39,295 nucleotides of DNA from Treponema sp. UBA4873 (lineage in GTDB: Bacteria > Spirochaetota > Spirochaetia > Treponematales > Treponemataceae). Each line of letters starts with the position of its first letter. Position 1 is the first letter of the stretch. The stretch is taken from contig DHDP01000015.1 in the NCBI GenBank assembly GCA_002399405.1, forward strand, positions 1 to 39,295, in the 5' to 3' direction. The translations under genes and the position numbers were made by a program. Positions 24,636-32,231 of the stretch are shown here, piece by piece. The notes beneath the pieces were generated by a model. The model saw only the letters and a program-made list of their open reading frames with translations. It searched no databases and was not told the DNA's origin.

Positions 24636-25997
24636 TTATAACCGGATTCGTGCAGCGTGCGCGTGAGCCGCAAGCCCTTCCGCATCGCCCAGATGTCCGG
24701 CAGCTTCGGCGCTTTTTCTGACGCCCGCAGCGCCCGGCACCGTACGAAGCGTCGTTACCGTCTTGAGAAAACAGCGCACGCTCAATCCGCCGGTAAAACG
24801 CGCAGAACCGGACGTAGGCAGCGTGTGGTTGAGCCCCGCCGCGTAATCGCCGAAAACTTCCGCAGAACTGTGTCCGATGAACAGCGAGCCGTAATTATGC
24901 ACGAGCGCCTGTACCCTGTCGCGTTCGGCGCCCTCTTCCATTGCAAGTTCAAGATGCTCGGGCGCTTTGCGGTTCGCAAATTCCGCGGCCTGTTCGAGCG
25001 ATTCCGTAATGATGATGCGCCCGCAGTTTCGTATGCTCGCTTCCGCCGTAGCGCGCGTCGGCAGCACTGCAAGCTGCTTTTCTATTTCAGCCGCGACCTT
25101 TTCGGCAAGAGCCCGGTCGGAAACGGCAAGTACCGGCTGCGCGACGACGTCGTGCTCGGCCTGTGCAAGAAGATCGGCTGCGACCCACCTGGGATTTGCG
25201 GAACTGTCCGCGATGATGAACACTTCCGTCGGACCTGCAAGCATGTCTATGCCGACGGTACCGTACACTTCTTTTTTTGCAGCGGCGACGAATTTATTTC
25301 CGGGGCCGACAATCACGTCGACGGCGGGAATCGTTTCAGTGCCGAACGCCATTGCGGCGACAGCCTGAGAACCCCCGCATGCATAAACGTGTTTTACCCC
25401 GCAGATATAGGCCGCAGCCATTATACCTTCGTCGGCATACGGTTTTCCGCCTTCAAAAGGGTCCCCGGGGATTTCCGCACCTGATTCCTGCGCGGCAGCC
25501 TTGTCGTCGGGATGCACGCGCGGCGGCGTACAGAGCACTATGTCTTCAACGCCTGCGGCGACAGCCGGCGTCACCGTCATGATTACCGTAGAAACGAGCG
25601 GAAAACGGCCGGCCGGCACATACACACCGGCATGCTCGACGGGAATCGTCTTCTGACCGGTAAAGAGCCCCGGTTCGAGCTCAATCTCAAAATCGTCGAA
25701 CGATTCTTTCTGTCTGAGTGCAAAGCGCAGTGCAAGGTCATGAGAGTAAACAATCGACTTATAAATATCAGGTTTTTCCTGCTCCATTCCGGAGGCTGCC
25801 GCCTCCAGCTCGCCCGCGGGAATCTCAAAAGAAACAGGGTCCGATACATCAAATTTTCTGCAGTAGTCATGAAGCGCTTTGTCGCCGTATTTTTTAACAT
25901 TCTCAATGACAGCCTGAACCGTCTCGCTGGAGCCGGTAAACGACCGCGGCGCAAAAAAATCATTCTCAACTTCATCCGCATTCTGTATCTTTATCAT
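24636..25997 (-). CDS. hisD: Histidinol dehydrogenase
   Basis: Catalyses the last two oxidation steps from histidinol to histidine, NAD+ and zinc dependent. The 453-residue protein shows EHAGVYVPAGRFPLVSTVIM, the active-site loop IVGPGNKFVAAAKKEVYG, AGPTEVFIIAD, zinc-ligand LAQAEHD, catalytic PEHLEL and FGDYAAGLNHTLPT. An insertion of about 14 residues (GDPFEGGKPYADEG) between the nucleotide region and the GGSQAVAA loop makes it slightly longer than the usual 430. The ATG at 25997 is favoured by AAGGTGG spacing; an adjacent ATG at 26000 is an alternative. It follows the hisA-IE fusion by 90 bp containing a strong palindrome. Confidence 0.93.
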   Translation of the reverse strand: MIKIQNADEVENDFFAPRSFTGSSETVQAVIENVKKYGDKALHDYCRKFDVSDPVSFEIPAGELEAAASGMEQEKPDIYKSIVYSHDLALRFALRQKESFDDFEIELEPGLFTGQKTIPVEHAGVYVPAGRFPLVSTVIMTVTPAVAAGVEDIVLCTPPRVHPDDKAAAQESGAEIPGDPFEGGKPYADEGIMAAAYICGVKHVYACGGSQAVAAMAFGTETIPAVDVIVGPGNKFVAAAKKEVYGTVGIDMLAGPTEVFIIADSSANPRWVAADLLAQAEHDVVAQPVLAVSDRALAEKVAAEIEKQLAVLPTRATAEASIRNCGRIIITESLEQAAEFANRKAPEHLELAMEEGAERDRVQALVHNYGSLFIGHSSAEVFGDYAAGLNHTLPTSGSARFTGGLSVRCFLKTVTTLRTVPGAAGVRKSAEAAGHLGDAEGLAAHAHAARIRL

Positions 25998-26052
25998 CAT
26001 AACCACCTTATCCAACCACTGAGCGACACGGACGGCGCGTCGTCCTTTCTGC

Positions 26053-26086
26053 AATGTGATTTTTACATGGATGTAAAAATCACATT
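26053..26086. repeat. Perfect 34-bp palindrome between hisA-IE and hisD
   Basis: Arms AATGTGATTTTTACAT (26053-26068) and ATGTAAAAATCACATT (26071-26086) flank a GG centre, a 16-bp perfect match. It begins 2 bp after the hisA-IE stop. It could be a partial terminator, an mRNA-processing or stabilising hairpin, or an operator. No T tract is visible beyond the stem. Confidence 0.85.
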
Positions 26087-26087
26087 A

Positions 26088-27383
26088 TTATTCCTTATGA
26101 CGCTTATCGAGTTCGTCGTACACGTCTTTCCACGTAACGCCTTCCTTATACATGAGCACGTTCATGAAGTAGAACAAATCGGCGGCCTCCCAGACAACGT
26201 CCTGTTTCGTTTCCGCCTCATTGCAGAGTTCGTCCGCTTCTTCTTCAATTTTTTCCCGCACACGTTTGTCGTCGAGCGTCGCAGTATATGAACCCGGCCT
26301 CGGGTTTGCAAAACGGTCCGCAATCACGTCGTACAGTCTTCCTGCCGACGACACTTCGTCGGGCGCACTTCCGAAACACGAGAACGAACCGGTGTGGCAC
26401 ACGCCGCCGTGAGGAATGACCGTCGCAAGAACAGTGTCGCGGTCGCAGTCAGCACGGACCTTCACCACTTCAAGATAATGTCCGCTCGTCTCGCCCTTCG
26501 TCCACAGCGTACTGCGCGTGCGGCTCCAGAACGTAAGTTTTTTCGTCTCAAACGTCTTTTTGAACGATTCCCGCGATCCGTATCCCATCATGAGAACCTG
26601 TCCGTTGACATTCTGCGCAATCACAGGTACAAGCGGAACTTTATCCCAGTTAAGACAGGCAGTAAAAGCATCTTTCAGAGAAACAACGCCTGTATACAGC
26701 GCCATGCCGAGCTGTACGTCGCAGCCGAGTTTTTCCAGATTGCTGATTTCCGCAACTGACGACACTCCGCCCGCCGCGACAACACGGCATTTAACCGCAT
26801 TACGGAGCTCCTGTACAAGGCGCATATCGGTACCCTTCATGCATCCTTCCTTTTCCACGCAGGTAAACAGAAGCTCGCTGCAGTATTTTTCAGCCTGCTT
26901 CGCTCCCTCAACGAGCGGAACGTCTATCGTTTCAGTCCAGCCCTGTACCGCGATTTTTCCGTTGATTGCATCCACGGAAATGATGATACGCTGCTTTCCT
27001 ACAGCCCCTGCAAGTTCGTCGAGAAATTCGGTGTTGAGCACCGGCTCGCCGGGCTTCGGGTCTTTCTTCCATGCAGCCGAACCGATGATGACCTTTTCCG
27101 CTCCGAGTGCAACAAGTTCTTTCGCGCGCTTAACATCGCGGATTCCGCCGCCGGTACGAACGTTTCCCTTATGCAGCAGACTTTTAAGAAGCGGCGTATT
27201 CACCGTGTTGCCCTTTTCATCGCGGTTACCGAGCGCCGCATCAAGGTCGATGACGGCAACTTCGCCGTACATATTGAAATCGGCGATAAGCGCATCAGCA
27301 TCGTCGCGCTGAAGCATGAGCGTTTTTCCGTTTTTAAGCTGGACGACGTGACCGTCCTTGAGGTCTATAGAAGCGATTACCAT
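26088..27383 (-). CDS. HisA-HisI-HisE three-domain histidine biosynthesis enzyme
   Basis: A 431-residue fusion covering three consecutive early steps of histidine synthesis. Residues 1-245 are HisA (ProFAR isomerase): TIM barrel with ASIDLKDGHVVQLKNG (Asp7), RTGGGIRDVK, VDA (Asp138) and VVAAGGVSS. Residues about 248-340 are HisI (phosphoribosyl-AMP cyclohydrolase): FWSRTRSTLWTKGETSGH, then metal site ADCDRD (311-316) and HGGVCHTGSFSCF (325-337). Residues about 345-431 are HisE (phosphoribosyl-ATP pyrophosphohydrolase): KIEEEADELCNEA and WEAADLFYFMNVLM. HisI-HisE fusions are common; an N-terminal HisA is not. All active-site residues look intact. Leaderless-type promoter upstream; hisD follows. 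HisF, HisH, HisG, HisB and HisC are not in the window. Confidence 0.92.
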   Translation of the reverse strand: MVIASIDLKDGHVVQLKNGKTLMLQRDDADALIADFNMYGEVAVIDLDAALGNRDEKGNTVNTPLLKSLLHKGNVRTGGGIRDVKRAKELVALGAEKVIIGSAAWKKDPKPGEPVLNTEFLDELAGAVGKQRIIISVDAINGKIAVQGWTETIDVPLVEGAKQAEKYCSELLFTCVEKEGCMKGTDMRLVQELRNAVKCRVVAAGGVSSVAEISNLEKLGCDVQLGMALYTGVVSLKDAFTACLNWDKVPLVPVIAQNVNGQVLMMGYGSRESFKKTFETKKLTFWSRTRSTLWTKGETSGHYLEVVKVRADCDRDTVLATVIPHGGVCHTGSFSCFGSAPDEVSSAGRLYDVIADRFANPRPGSYTATLDDKRVREKIEEEADELCNEAETKQDVVWEAADLFYFMNVLMYKEGVTWKDVYDELDKRHKE

Positions 27384-27389
27384 GAAGCC

Positions 27390-27418
27390 AGTTTAGCAGA
27401 AAGAAACGAAGTCTGCAA
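27390..27418 (-). promoter_or_regulatory. Leaderless-type promoter of the his operon
   Basis: Minus strand: -35 TTGCAG (27413-27418), 17-nt spacer, extended -10 TGC-TAAACT (-10 at 27390-27395), then ggcttc and the ATG. There is no Shine-Dalgarno sequence in the six intervening bases. Confidence 0.5.
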
Positions 27419-27433
27419 TTAAAATAAACGTAT

Positions 27434-27487
27434 GGTAACTATACATGAAGTAACACAATTTCTTTTAGAAAAGTTTGCTTAGTTACC
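27434..27487. promoter_or_regulatory. GTAAC inverted repeats upstream of the his operon
   Basis: GGTAACT (27434-27440) and AGTTACC (27481-27487) form a perfect 7-bp inverted repeat 40 bp apart; GTAAC/GTTAC also recurs nearby (about 27450 and 27546). It could be an operator for the his promoter 20-100 bp away or chance in an AT-rich spacer. Confidence 0.3.
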
Positions 27488-27489
27488 TC

Positions 27490-27530
27490 ATACAGAAAAA
27501 TTTTCCGCTCCGCTACCCATTTTTCTGTAT
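27490..27530 (-). terminator. 12-bp inverted repeat downstream of the MATE gene
   Basis: ATACAGAAAAAT (27490-27501) and ATTTTTCTGTAT (27519-27530) are a perfect inverted repeat with a 17-nt GC-rich loop. It lies 46 bp after the MATE stop and just upstream of the his promoter; it probably ends the MATE transcript. Confidence 0.55.
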
Positions 27531-27575
27531 ACTGAATAAGCATACTGTTACTGTAAATCGGTACGTCTGAAATAT

Positions 27576-28925
27576 TTACCGTACATTTCCCCCGTACTGT
27601 TTCTCCAGTTTCCGTCTGCAGTAAATGAACGCCGGAATAAGAAAGAAATCAGCAAGCAGCCATGCGAACGGAGAAGCAAGACCCGCGCTGATAAAGCCGA
27701 AACGCGGCACCATAAAAATCCCCATAAGCGAGCGTGCAATCATCTCGAATACGCCGGACAGAACGGCAAAGCGGCTGAATCCCATCCCCTGAATCATAAA
27801 GCGCACGATGTTCACGACCGCGAGCAGAACGTAACACGAACTGTTTTCGAGCAGGAATATCCACGCGCTTCTGATTATCGCCGTTTCCGATTTATCCATG
27901 AACAGCATGACCAGATTTTTTCCGAAAAAAAGATACACGAAAAACGCCGCGACTGAATACACCGACGCAAGAATCATGCTGTCCCGTACGCCCACTCCGA
28001 GCCTGCTGATTTTGCCGGCGCCCGTATTCTGTCCGCCGTACGTCGCCATCGTCGTACCGAGCGAATCGAACACGGTGCAGAAAAACTGACTCACCTTCCC
28101 CGCTGCCGTACATGCGGCGACTGCGTCAGAGCCGAGCACGTTCACCGATGACTGCAGAATGACACTGCCTATTGCCGTAATGGAATACTGCAGCCCCATC
28201 GGCACGCCGACACCGCAGAGTATACCGCAGTGCTTCAGATTGAATGTACGCTCGTCCCCCTGCGGCCGTATGATATCGAACTTTTTCAGCATATAGATGA
28301 GACAGGCGGCTCCGGATACTCCCTGTGAAATGACGGTCGCAAGAGCTGCACCCTGCACATCCCATCCGAATACGATGATAAAGATGAGATCAAGCGCGAT
28401 GTTGAGCACCGCCGAAAGCACGAGAAAATATACCGGCGTTCTGCTGTCGCCGAGCGCGCGGATGATGCCCGACACCATATTATAGAGGAAAATAAGCGGA
28501 ATGCCTGCAAAAATGATTCTGATATATCCGTCGGCGCGGTCCACGATGTCTTCCGGCGTCTGCATAAGCAGCAGCAGCGGGCGGCAGAATACGACCGTGA
28601 GCACCGTCATAACAACTGAAAACACAATACAAAGATATACCGTATTTGCAATATATCTGCGCATCGTCGTATAATCCTTCGCGCCGAAACGCTGCGCAAC
28701 AGGAATAGCGAATCCGCTGCAGACACCCATAACAAAACCTATGATAAGAAAATTGACGGCCCCGGTAGAGCCGACTGCCGCAAGCGCCTGTACGCCGAGA
28801 CATTTTCCGACGATTACCGTATCGGTCACATTATATAACTGCTGGAACAGATAGCCGAGCAGCACAGGTATTGAAAATTCAAGGATAAGCGAAAGCGGCT
28901 TCCCTTCAGTAAGATCTTTTGTCAT
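27576..28925 (-). CDS. MATE-family efflux transporter
   Basis: Multidrug and toxic-compound extrusion protein, a sodium- or proton-driven exporter in the inner membrane. The 449-residue product has twelve hydrophobic segments in two halves and typical MATE sequences: PVLLGYLFQQLYNVTDTVIVGKCLG at the start, AVGSTGAVNFLIIGFVMGVCSGFAIPVAQRFGA, and IRALGDSRTPVYFL. The start MTKDLTEGKPL is chosen because family homology begins there and TGGAG lies 8 bp upstream; longer readings run into the divergent thioredoxin gene. The substrate cannot be predicted. The gene stands alone between hairpins. Confidence 0.93.
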   Translation of the reverse strand: MTKDLTEGKPLSLILEFSIPVLLGYLFQQLYNVTDTVIVGKCLGVQALAAVGSTGAVNFLIIGFVMGVCSGFAIPVAQRFGAKDYTTMRRYIANTVYLCIVFSVVMTVLTVVFCRPLLLLMQTPEDIVDRADGYIRIIFAGIPLIFLYNMVSGIIRALGDSRTPVYFLVLSAVLNIALDLIFIIVFGWDVQGAALATVISQGVSGAACLIYMLKKFDIIRPQGDERTFNLKHCGILCGVGVPMGLQYSITAIGSVILQSSVNVLGSDAVAACTAAGKVSQFFCTVFDSLGTTMATYGGQNTGAGKISRLGVGVRDSMILASVYSVAAFFVYLFFGKNLVMLFMDKSETAIIRSAWIFLLENSSCYVLLAVVNIVRFMIQGMGFSRFAVLSGVFEMIARSLMGIFMVPRFGFISAGLASPFAWLLADFFLIPAFIYCRRKLEKQYGGNVR

Positions 28926-28954
28926 GCAACACTCCACACAACTCCCGCACGAGT

Positions 28955-28983
28955 AATCTATCGAATTCTCTTTTCTTTTACAA
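28955..28983 (-). promoter_or_regulatory. Putative promoter of the MATE gene
   Basis: Minus strand: -35 TTGTAA (28978-28983), 17-nt spacer, -10 TAGATT (28955-28960), then a roughly 30-nt leader with the TGGAG ribosome-binding site. Confidence 0.4.
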
Positions 28984-29000
28984 CATATTGGTGTATATTT

Positions 29001-29014
29001 AATTGTGTACAATT
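29001..29014. promoter_or_regulatory. AATTGT-GT-ACAATT inverted repeat upstream of trxA
   Basis: A 6-bp inverted repeat with a 2-bp centre, 27 bp before the thioredoxin start, in the MATE/thioredoxin divergent spacer. It may be an operator overlapping the trxA promoter; no exact known consensus is matched. Confidence 0.3.
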
Positions 29015-29040
29015 TATTCTGACTTTTACGGAGGTTTATT

Positions 29041-29352
29041 ATGGAAATCACGCTGACCGGAGAAAACTTCAAAAGTGAAGTACTTGATTCAAAATTACCT
29101 GTTCTGGTCGACTTCTGGGCCACATGGTGCGGTCCGTGCCGGATGATGGGCCCTATCGTCTCTGAAATCGCGGAGGAAAAAAAAGGCACTCTTAAAGTAG
29201 GCAAAGTAAACGTGGACGAACAGGAAAGCATCGCCGCTCAGTTCAACATCATGAGCATTCCGACTTTCATTCTGTTCAAAGACGGAAAACCTGCGGGTCA
29301 GGTTGTAGGCGGCAGAGGAAAAGACGATCTGCTCAAGTCGCTCGGGGTGTAA
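29041..29352 (+). CDS. trxA: Thioredoxin
   Basis: Small cytoplasmic disulfide reductase of 103 residues. The active site WCGPC is at 29-33 within FWATWCGPCRMMGPI, and the cis-proline loop is MSIPTFILFKDG. Length and all motifs match classical thioredoxin 1, with no extra cysteines. GGAGG lies 6 bp before the ATG. It is expressed away from the MATE gene and ends just before a hairpin shared with the convergent radical SAM operon. A role in that operon is not implied, although thioredoxin-type reductants are needed for general redox balance. Confidence 0.97.
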   Translation: MEITLTGENFKSEVLDSKLPVLVDFWATWCGPCRMMGPIVSEIAEEKKGTLKVGKVNVDEQESIAAQFNIMSIPTFILFKDGKPAGQVVGGRGKDDLLKSLGV

Positions 29353-29359
29353 TAAAAGG

Positions 29360-29400
29360 CCGGTCACTGCGGAACGTATATAGAGATGAGCAGTGGCCGG
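29360..29400. terminator. Hairpin between trxA and the radical SAM operon
   Basis: CCGGTCACTGC (29360-29370) and GCAGTGGCCGG (29390-29400) pair over 11 bp with one G-U, loop 19 nt. It lies between convergent genes and may terminate both. There is no long T tract on either side. Confidence 0.5.
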
Positions 29401-29413
29401 GAGACAGATTCTG

Positions 29414-30820
29414 TCATTTACATTTTTCCTCATACTTCTTGTATAATTCAGGGTAATCGTACTGTAGCGTCGACCAGAAATAAACAGACAGCTGTATGAG
29501 GTATTTTTTCAGCTCGCACATTGCTTTAACGGGCTTTATCAGTTCTTTATTATTGCTGTATCCCACGGAAAAACATTCTCCACCGCATGCATAACGAGCC
29601 CAGCATTTTTCACAGTAACTGATTTTATCAGCATAGTAACACTTGAATTTTTCTTTCATTTCGGGGCGTATACCATCGCGTATATTTCCGAGTACTTGAG
29701 AAGAATTGTTTACAAAAACAGGACATATCATTATATTTCCTGCAGAATCCACAGCTATTGAACTCAATCCCGAAGAACAGCGGTAGAACAGACGTTTATG
29801 CCGTATAATAATTCTAAGGAACCTTATAAAATAATCCTCTCCGTTCAATAAGACAGAAACAATTTTCTCATCACCATCCACTATTCGTTCAATCAACCAA
29901 AGACAAAATTTATTATACGATTTTTTGATCGTATCAATATTATTCATTGTAATTGCGCCGTCTTCATCAGGAAGCAACCGGACCGGTTTCATGCCGACAG
30001 CTTCCGGTCCCAATTTATAAAGCGTTTCAAAAATTTTAATCAAGTTATAATTATTCCCCGAATAAGTTGCCGCAAGCCCGAAATACTGTTTATTCTGCAT
30101 ACCATCGATATTTTTAATAACCAGATCATAGTCCAACCCATTCCGTGCCCGGCAGCTTTCTTCCCGTGAGCCGTCAAGGCTGACACCGTATAAAATCATA
30201 TTTTTCTTCAAGATGCTGCTCACCTCAGGAGTAAGCAGCATTCCATTTGTTGCAAACTGAGAAAAAATATTAATATTATTTCTCTGCTTTACCTGCAGTA
30301 CATATTCATTAACTTTCAGAATAAAATCAAATCTTAATAAAGGTTCTCCCGCACCTGTAAAATCAACAATGACACGGCTGTCAGGGGCTGCGAATTTTGT
30401 AATAAAGAAATCTATTGCAGTTTTTGCTGTTTCAACGGACATATCATATTCCGTTGTTTTCACAGTACTAAAACAATAAGAACATTTCAAATTACATCGA
30501 AGAGTAGGGATTAATTTCAGATAATAATCTCCGAATTGCAGATTCGTCGGCTCAAATTTACAACGCCGTGTTATAATGCCCGCGTTCCGGATTTCTTTAA
30601 TCTTATCCAAGGTCAATTCTGTTTCATTCTTTCCATACTTGCGCACAACGAGTTCCGAACAATGTCCGGATTCCAAGTCTGTACCATCAATTAATATATC
30701 TCGCGCACAATCAGTCAGCGGGAAATATGAAAGTGTCGAAGCACTATAAAGAAAAGTATTGCCCATAATTGTAAAAACTGCACAATCAAAAGGTTCCGGA
30801 CAGGTACACGTATTCTTCAT
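29414..30820 (-). CDS. Radical SAM/SPASM peptide-modifying enzyme
   Basis: A 468-residue radical SAM protein with a complete SPASM domain, the arrangement of enzymes that modify ribosomal peptides (thioether or carbon-carbon crosslinks, epimerisation) and of sulfatase maturases. Residues 1-95 form a pre-barrel region with clustered cysteines (CTCPEPFDC) that may bind a leader. The SAM cluster is CNLKCSYC (Cys109, 113, 116), followed by TGAGEPLL (155-162). The SPASM pattern is exact: C-x12-G-x4-C, then C-x2-C-x5-C-x3-C (CEKCWARYACGGEC) and a final Cys, giving two auxiliary clusters. The start overlaps the TolC-like stop (ATGA) with GAGGAG upstream. It is the last gene of the accessory operon. 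Its substrate is unknown; candidates lie upstream in the operon. Confidence 0.9.
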   Translation of the reverse strand: MKNTCTCPEPFDCAVFTIMGNTFLYSASTLSYFPLTDCARDILIDGTDLESGHCSELVVRKYGKNETELTLDKIKEIRNAGIITRRCKFEPTNLQFGDYYLKLIPTLRCNLKCSYCFSTVKTTEYDMSVETAKTAIDFFITKFAAPDSRVIVDFTGAGEPLLRFDFILKVNEYVLQVKQRNNINIFSQFATNGMLLTPEVSSILKKNMILYGVSLDGSREESCRARNGLDYDLVIKNIDGMQNKQYFGLAATYSGNNYNLIKIFETLYKLGPEAVGMKPVRLLPDEDGAITMNNIDTIKKSYNKFCLWLIERIVDGDEKIVSVLLNGEDYFIRFLRIIIRHKRLFYRCSSGLSSIAVDSAGNIMICPVFVNNSSQVLGNIRDGIRPEMKEKFKCYYADKISYCEKCWARYACGGECFSVGYSNNKELIKPVKAMCELKKYLIQLSVYFWSTLQYDYPELYKKYEEKCK

Positions 30821-32214
30821 TTTATCTGACTCCTCATCCACTGGTAATACCACAATGTATCTTGAGTATTCTCCTCAATACATTCGGCAGTGAAATGCTG
30901 CGATTCTGCCTGCAGAACATCCATCTTAGTACAATTCCCCTGTGCAAACCGCGTCTTTGCATCCCTATAAAATGCCGATCTGGTTGCCTCCATGAGACGG
31001 GCTTTTTCAAGCTGCATTTTACTTATTTCTATCATTTTGCAATAATACGTATACGATTTTTCGTTTTCCTTCAGCTCATTCTGCAATTCCAGCTCATATA
31101 TGCTGTGGTTCAATTTATAGTTTTCATCAAGTACTTCTTTCTTACCTGAGGACAGGGAAGAAAAACTGACGGATGCTGTCACAGACCACGCAAGTGCACC
31201 TTTTTCTTTCAGTGCATCAATAAAATTACGGAACGAAACTGTCTCTGCTGTATCTGAAAAACTTCCACCTAAACTTACGGACGGTGCATTCGATTGTTTA
31301 TTTAAGACATACAGTGCTTCAAGCTGTCCGATCTGTGCTTCCGTGATCTTCTTCTGTGGATTATAATCAAACAACGATATACCACAGGACGGCAGTTCTG
31401 AAAAATAATCTATATCGGAAATATCTCCACAGTACATGCAAAGATATTTTAACGCGGTCTCCCTCGAATCATAATATCCGTTAAGATCGTCCACATATTC
31501 CCATCTGTTATTTTCCTGTTCCCAGACTTTTGCGATTTCAAGATTTCCTCGTTCATAGGATTCCGTAAGAGAATCAATCAGTGTATCATATACATTTACA
31601 ACTCTCTCAGTCATTCGTATAAGCCGTTCGTATTTCCGCAGCTGAATGTAATACGCCGTTACTGCCATAAGAATAGATTTTTCAGTCTGATTACGATTCT
31701 GTTTTTTCTGTTCAAGTAAATATTCCAGCTGTGCTCTGTATGGATCTTTCCCGTACCCCTGCATCCAATACGGACAAAGTCCCTGTGATAACGTAAGAGA
31801 CAGAAACGGTTCCTGCGTGTATCCCGTATTGTCCGGAATTCCATCTTCAAAAATAGTGAGCAGAGACCTGTTTATTTCATATCCCATTTTCGTCGATAAC
31901 GATAAACTGCCCGGAAATGTCTTCGACCACACTATTCCACCGTCCGCATAAGACGGATACCACAAGGTGGATTCATATGTGTCGTTAAACGATGACGAGA
32001 CAGTGGTCGACATTTCCGGCTCATATTCAGTATTTATATACCTCAAAGAAGACGCAGCTTCCTGCATATAGATATCTGCCGTTCGAATATCAATACTGTA
32101 CGACCTGCCCTTTTTCCAGAGATTTTCAAGAACAGTTTCCGAATACACTCTGTGTATGCTCATTTCTGAAAAGAAAACACTGTACATAACAATTTTATAT
32201 AGTCTTCTTAACAT
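30817..32214 (-). CDS. TolC-like outer membrane efflux protein
   Basis: A 465-residue outer-membrane factor for type I secretion. It is recognised by the long alternating helical and beta segments of the OEP family rather than by a strong motif: repeated helical hairpins with YYIQLRKYERLIRMTERVVNVYDTLI, ERGNLEIAKVWEQE, and near the end ARLMEATRSAFYRDAKTRFAQGNCTKMDVLQAE, which matches the family's second coiled-coil and equatorial region. The N-terminal signal is weak (MLRRLYKIVMYSVFF). It is preceded by AAGGA, 17 bp after the HlyD gene, and overlaps the radical SAM gene. The partners HlyD and C39-ABC upstream give a complete three-part export channel. Confidence 0.8.
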   Translation of the reverse strand: MLRRLYKIVMYSVFFSEMSIHRVYSETVLENLWKKGRSYSIDIRTADIYMQEAASSLRYINTEYEPEMSTTVSSSFNDTYESTLWYPSYADGGIVWSKTFPGSLSLSTKMGYEINRSLLTIFEDGIPDNTGYTQEPFLSLTLSQGLCPYWMQGYGKDPYRAQLEYLLEQKKQNRNQTEKSILMAVTAYYIQLRKYERLIRMTERVVNVYDTLIDSLTESYERGNLEIAKVWEQENNRWEYVDDLNGYYDSRETALKYLCMYCGDISDIDYFSELPSCGISLFDYNPQKKITEAQIGQLEALYVLNKQSNAPSVSLGGSFSDTAETVSFRNFIDALKEKGALAWSVTASVSFSSLSSGKKEVLDENYKLNHSIYELELQNELKENEKSYTYYCKMIEISKMQLEKARLMEATRSAFYRDAKTRFAQGNCTKMDVLQAESQHFTAECIEENTQDTLWYYQWMRSQIK

Positions 32215-32231
32215 TTCTTCCTTCTTTCAGT

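Noticed and set aside
27384..27575. T-box or histidine leader peptide upstream of the his genes
   Set aside because: No T-box specifier or antiterminator motif and no His-rich short frame is seen.
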